Below are positions 62,983-64,000 of a DNA stretch of 64,000 nucleotides, piece after piece. Each line of letters begins with the position of its first letter. Within the stretch, counting starts at the first letter, position 1. The position numbers and the translations under genes are program-made. The notes below the pieces were generated by a model. That model was not told the origin of the DNA. It did not search any database and was given only the letters and a program-made list of their open reading frames with translations. This DNA is from Competibacter sp963695105 (GTDB lineage Bacteria; Pseudomonadota; Gammaproteobacteria; Competibacterales; Competibacteraceae). The stretch lies in NCBI GenBank assembly GCA_963695105.1, contig CAVOGC010000011.1:1-64000 (forward strand), written 5' to 3'.

Positions 62983-63525
62983 TCAATCGTAATGAATTTG
63001 GGTATAGGACAGCGCGACCGGCTGGCCGGACAGCAACTGGCTGACGAAAGTCCAGATGGTGTCCGCCGAGGGCGGGCAGCCGGGCAGAAAGTAGTCGATC
63101 TTGACCACCTCATGCACCGGATGCACTTGGTCGAGCAGCAGCGGAATTTCCGGGTCGTTGGGAATTTGCGGGTTGACCAGGCCAACCCCGCGCAGGTAGG
63201 ATTCCTCCAGACAGTCCTTGAGCGCGAACTGATTGCGCATCGCCGGAATGCCGCCGTTCAGCGCGCAGGCCCCGATCGCGATCAACGTCTTGCAGCGCGC
63301 CCGAAACTCCATCAGCACATGGACGTTCTCGGCGTTGCAGACCCCGCCCTCGATCAGGCCGATGTCGCACTCGCCCAACTCCTTGATATCGGTCAATGGG
63401 CTGCGATCCAGTTCCACCCGCTCGACCAAATCGAACAACCGCTCGTCCAGATCCAGCAGCGACATGTGACAGCCAAAGCAGCCGGCCAGCGAACAGGTGG
63501 CGACTTTCAGGCGCGGCTCAATCAT
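62983..63525 (-). CDS. hoxY: NAD-linked hydrogenase small subunit HoxY
   Basis: A 180-residue subunit that holds the proximal 4Fe-4S cluster and forms the hydrogenase module with HoxH. Cluster cysteines are in CSLAGCFGCHMS (C11, C16, C19), GACALNGG and the closing PGCPPSADTIW. No twin-arginine leader is present, as expected for the cytoplasmic Hox enzyme. It overlaps the hoxU stop by 8 nt and lies 12 nt before hoxH. Intact in this assembly. Confidence 0.93.
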   Translation of the reverse strand: MIEPRLKVATCSLAGCFGCHMSLLDLDERLFDLVERVELDRSPLTDIKELGECDIGLIEGGVCNAENVHVLMEFRARCKTLIAIGACALNGGIPAMRNQFALKDCLEESYLRGVGLVNPQIPNDPEIPLLLDQVHPVHEVVKIDYFLPGCPPSADTIWTFVSQLLSGQPVALSYTQIHYD

Positions 63526-64000
63526 GGCGGCGTCCTCCCCGGCTTTCCGGCACCTGCGCCACGTCGCCGACCATGCTGATCGGCTTGCGATCGTACAGCC
63601 GCTGGCCGATGGGCGTCTCGTAGCCTCGGTGCTTGATCAGGATCGTTCCGGTCGGACAGACTTGGGCGGCCTTGTCGTGGACGCTGAACGGGGTGGCGCC
63701 CAACTGGCCCGAGGGCGTGTTGACCACCAACCGCGCCTGGATGCCGCGCCCCTGCACCGCGAAGATATTTTTACCATCCACGTCGCGGCTGGCCCGCACG
63801 CACAGTTCGCACAGGATGCAGCGGTTGAAGTCGATCACCGCCTCGGGATGGGAGGCGTCCACCGGCCGGCGAGGATAAAAGTGCGTGTAGTGCGGCGCTA
63901 GCATCCCGACGTAATAGGCCACCGCCTGCAACTGACAGGCTCCACTCTTCTCGCAGGCCGGACAGACATGGTTGCCCTCGACAAACAACATTTGCAGAAT
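63518..64000 (-). CDS. hoxU: NAD-linked hydrogenase diaphorase subunit HoxU, partial
   Basis: HoxU carries several Fe-S clusters between the NAD-reducing HoxF and the hydrogenase module. Only the C-terminal part is in the window; the N-terminal 2Fe-2S domain lies past the right edge. Seen here: the HVCPACEKSGACQLQ His/Cys cluster motif and the RCILCELCVRASRDVDGK motif. The second 4Fe-4S motif ends at VCPTGTILIK. hoxF should be further right. Confidence 0.9.
   Translation of the reverse strand: MLQMLFVEGNHVCPACEKSGACQLQAVAYYVGMLAPHYTHFYPRRPVDASHPEAVIDFNRCILCELCVRASRDVDGKNIFAVQGRGIQARLVVNTPSGQLGATPFSVHDKAAQVCPTGTILIKHRGYETPIGQRLYDRKPISMVGDVAQVPESRGGRRHD

Overview
The window looks like chromosomal DNA from a high-GC gammaproteobacterium. 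The tig-clpP-clpX-lon-hupB-tRNA-ppiD run, the creBCD operon, the cysS-adjacent tRNA cluster and the gspCDEF genes all have gammaproteobacterial layouts. A relative of the Competibacteraceae is a reasonable guess, but that is an impression from gene style and small palindromic repeats, not from a search. No rRNA, CRISPR array, transposase or phage gene was found.

Layout. 0.1-1.4 kb: pgpA and a Phd/VapC-type toxin-antitoxin pair. 1.5-9.0 kb, all plus strand: a homocysteine-forming sulfhydrylase, the glutathione-dependent formaldehyde pathway (frmA-frmB), a membrane-anchored nuclease, and a complete MCE/Mla-type lipid transport cassette (STAS-permease, ATPase, MCE protein, lipoprotein). 9.0-12.5 kb: a hairpin-rich repeat, two tiny coupled ORFs and an MmeI-like fused restriction-modification enzyme. 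12.5-18.1 kb, minus strand: creD, creC, creB, a YpfJ-type metallopeptidase and a TDT/SLAC1-type channel. 18.3-24.3 kb, minus strand: yhaO, yhaN and a conserved protein of unknown function. 24.4-33.3 kb, minus strand: yejA and yejB-like genes, separated by about 6 kb that carries an AAA ATPase/nuclease-like gene and a giant Eco57I-like restriction-modification enzyme. 33.4-43.0 kb: fabI, then the proteostasis block. 43.0-49.2 kb: five tRNAs, cysS, gltX, two cyclophilins, lpxH and a YqiB-like gene. 49.3-51.6 kb: iscR-iscS and a pyridoxamine-oxidase-like protein. 51.6-57.4 kb, minus strand: type II secretion genes gspF-E-D-C. 57.8-61.0 kb: a glycine-zipper protein, a thioesterase, thiD and an esterase. 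61.0-64.0 kb, minus strand: hoxW, hoxH, hoxY and partial hoxU of an NAD-linked bidirectional NiFe hydrogenase.

Most of the window is housekeeping. The accessory content lies at 9-12.5 kb and 18-31.4 kb: two unrelated fused restriction-modification enzymes, an ATPase with a nuclease-like tail, and a YhaO/YhaN nuclease operon with an uncharacterised third member. The best candidate for an undescribed system is the ATPase plus Eco57I-like pair sitting inside a peptide-transporter operon. The YhaO-YhaN-unknown operon comes second.

At least four single-base frame breaks occur in otherwise well-conserved genes (gspD once, hoxH twice, hoxW once), and a fifth is suspected at a nine-C run ahead of the YqiB-like gene. 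All lie right of 48 kb. They are either assembly errors or real decay, and raw reads would decide.
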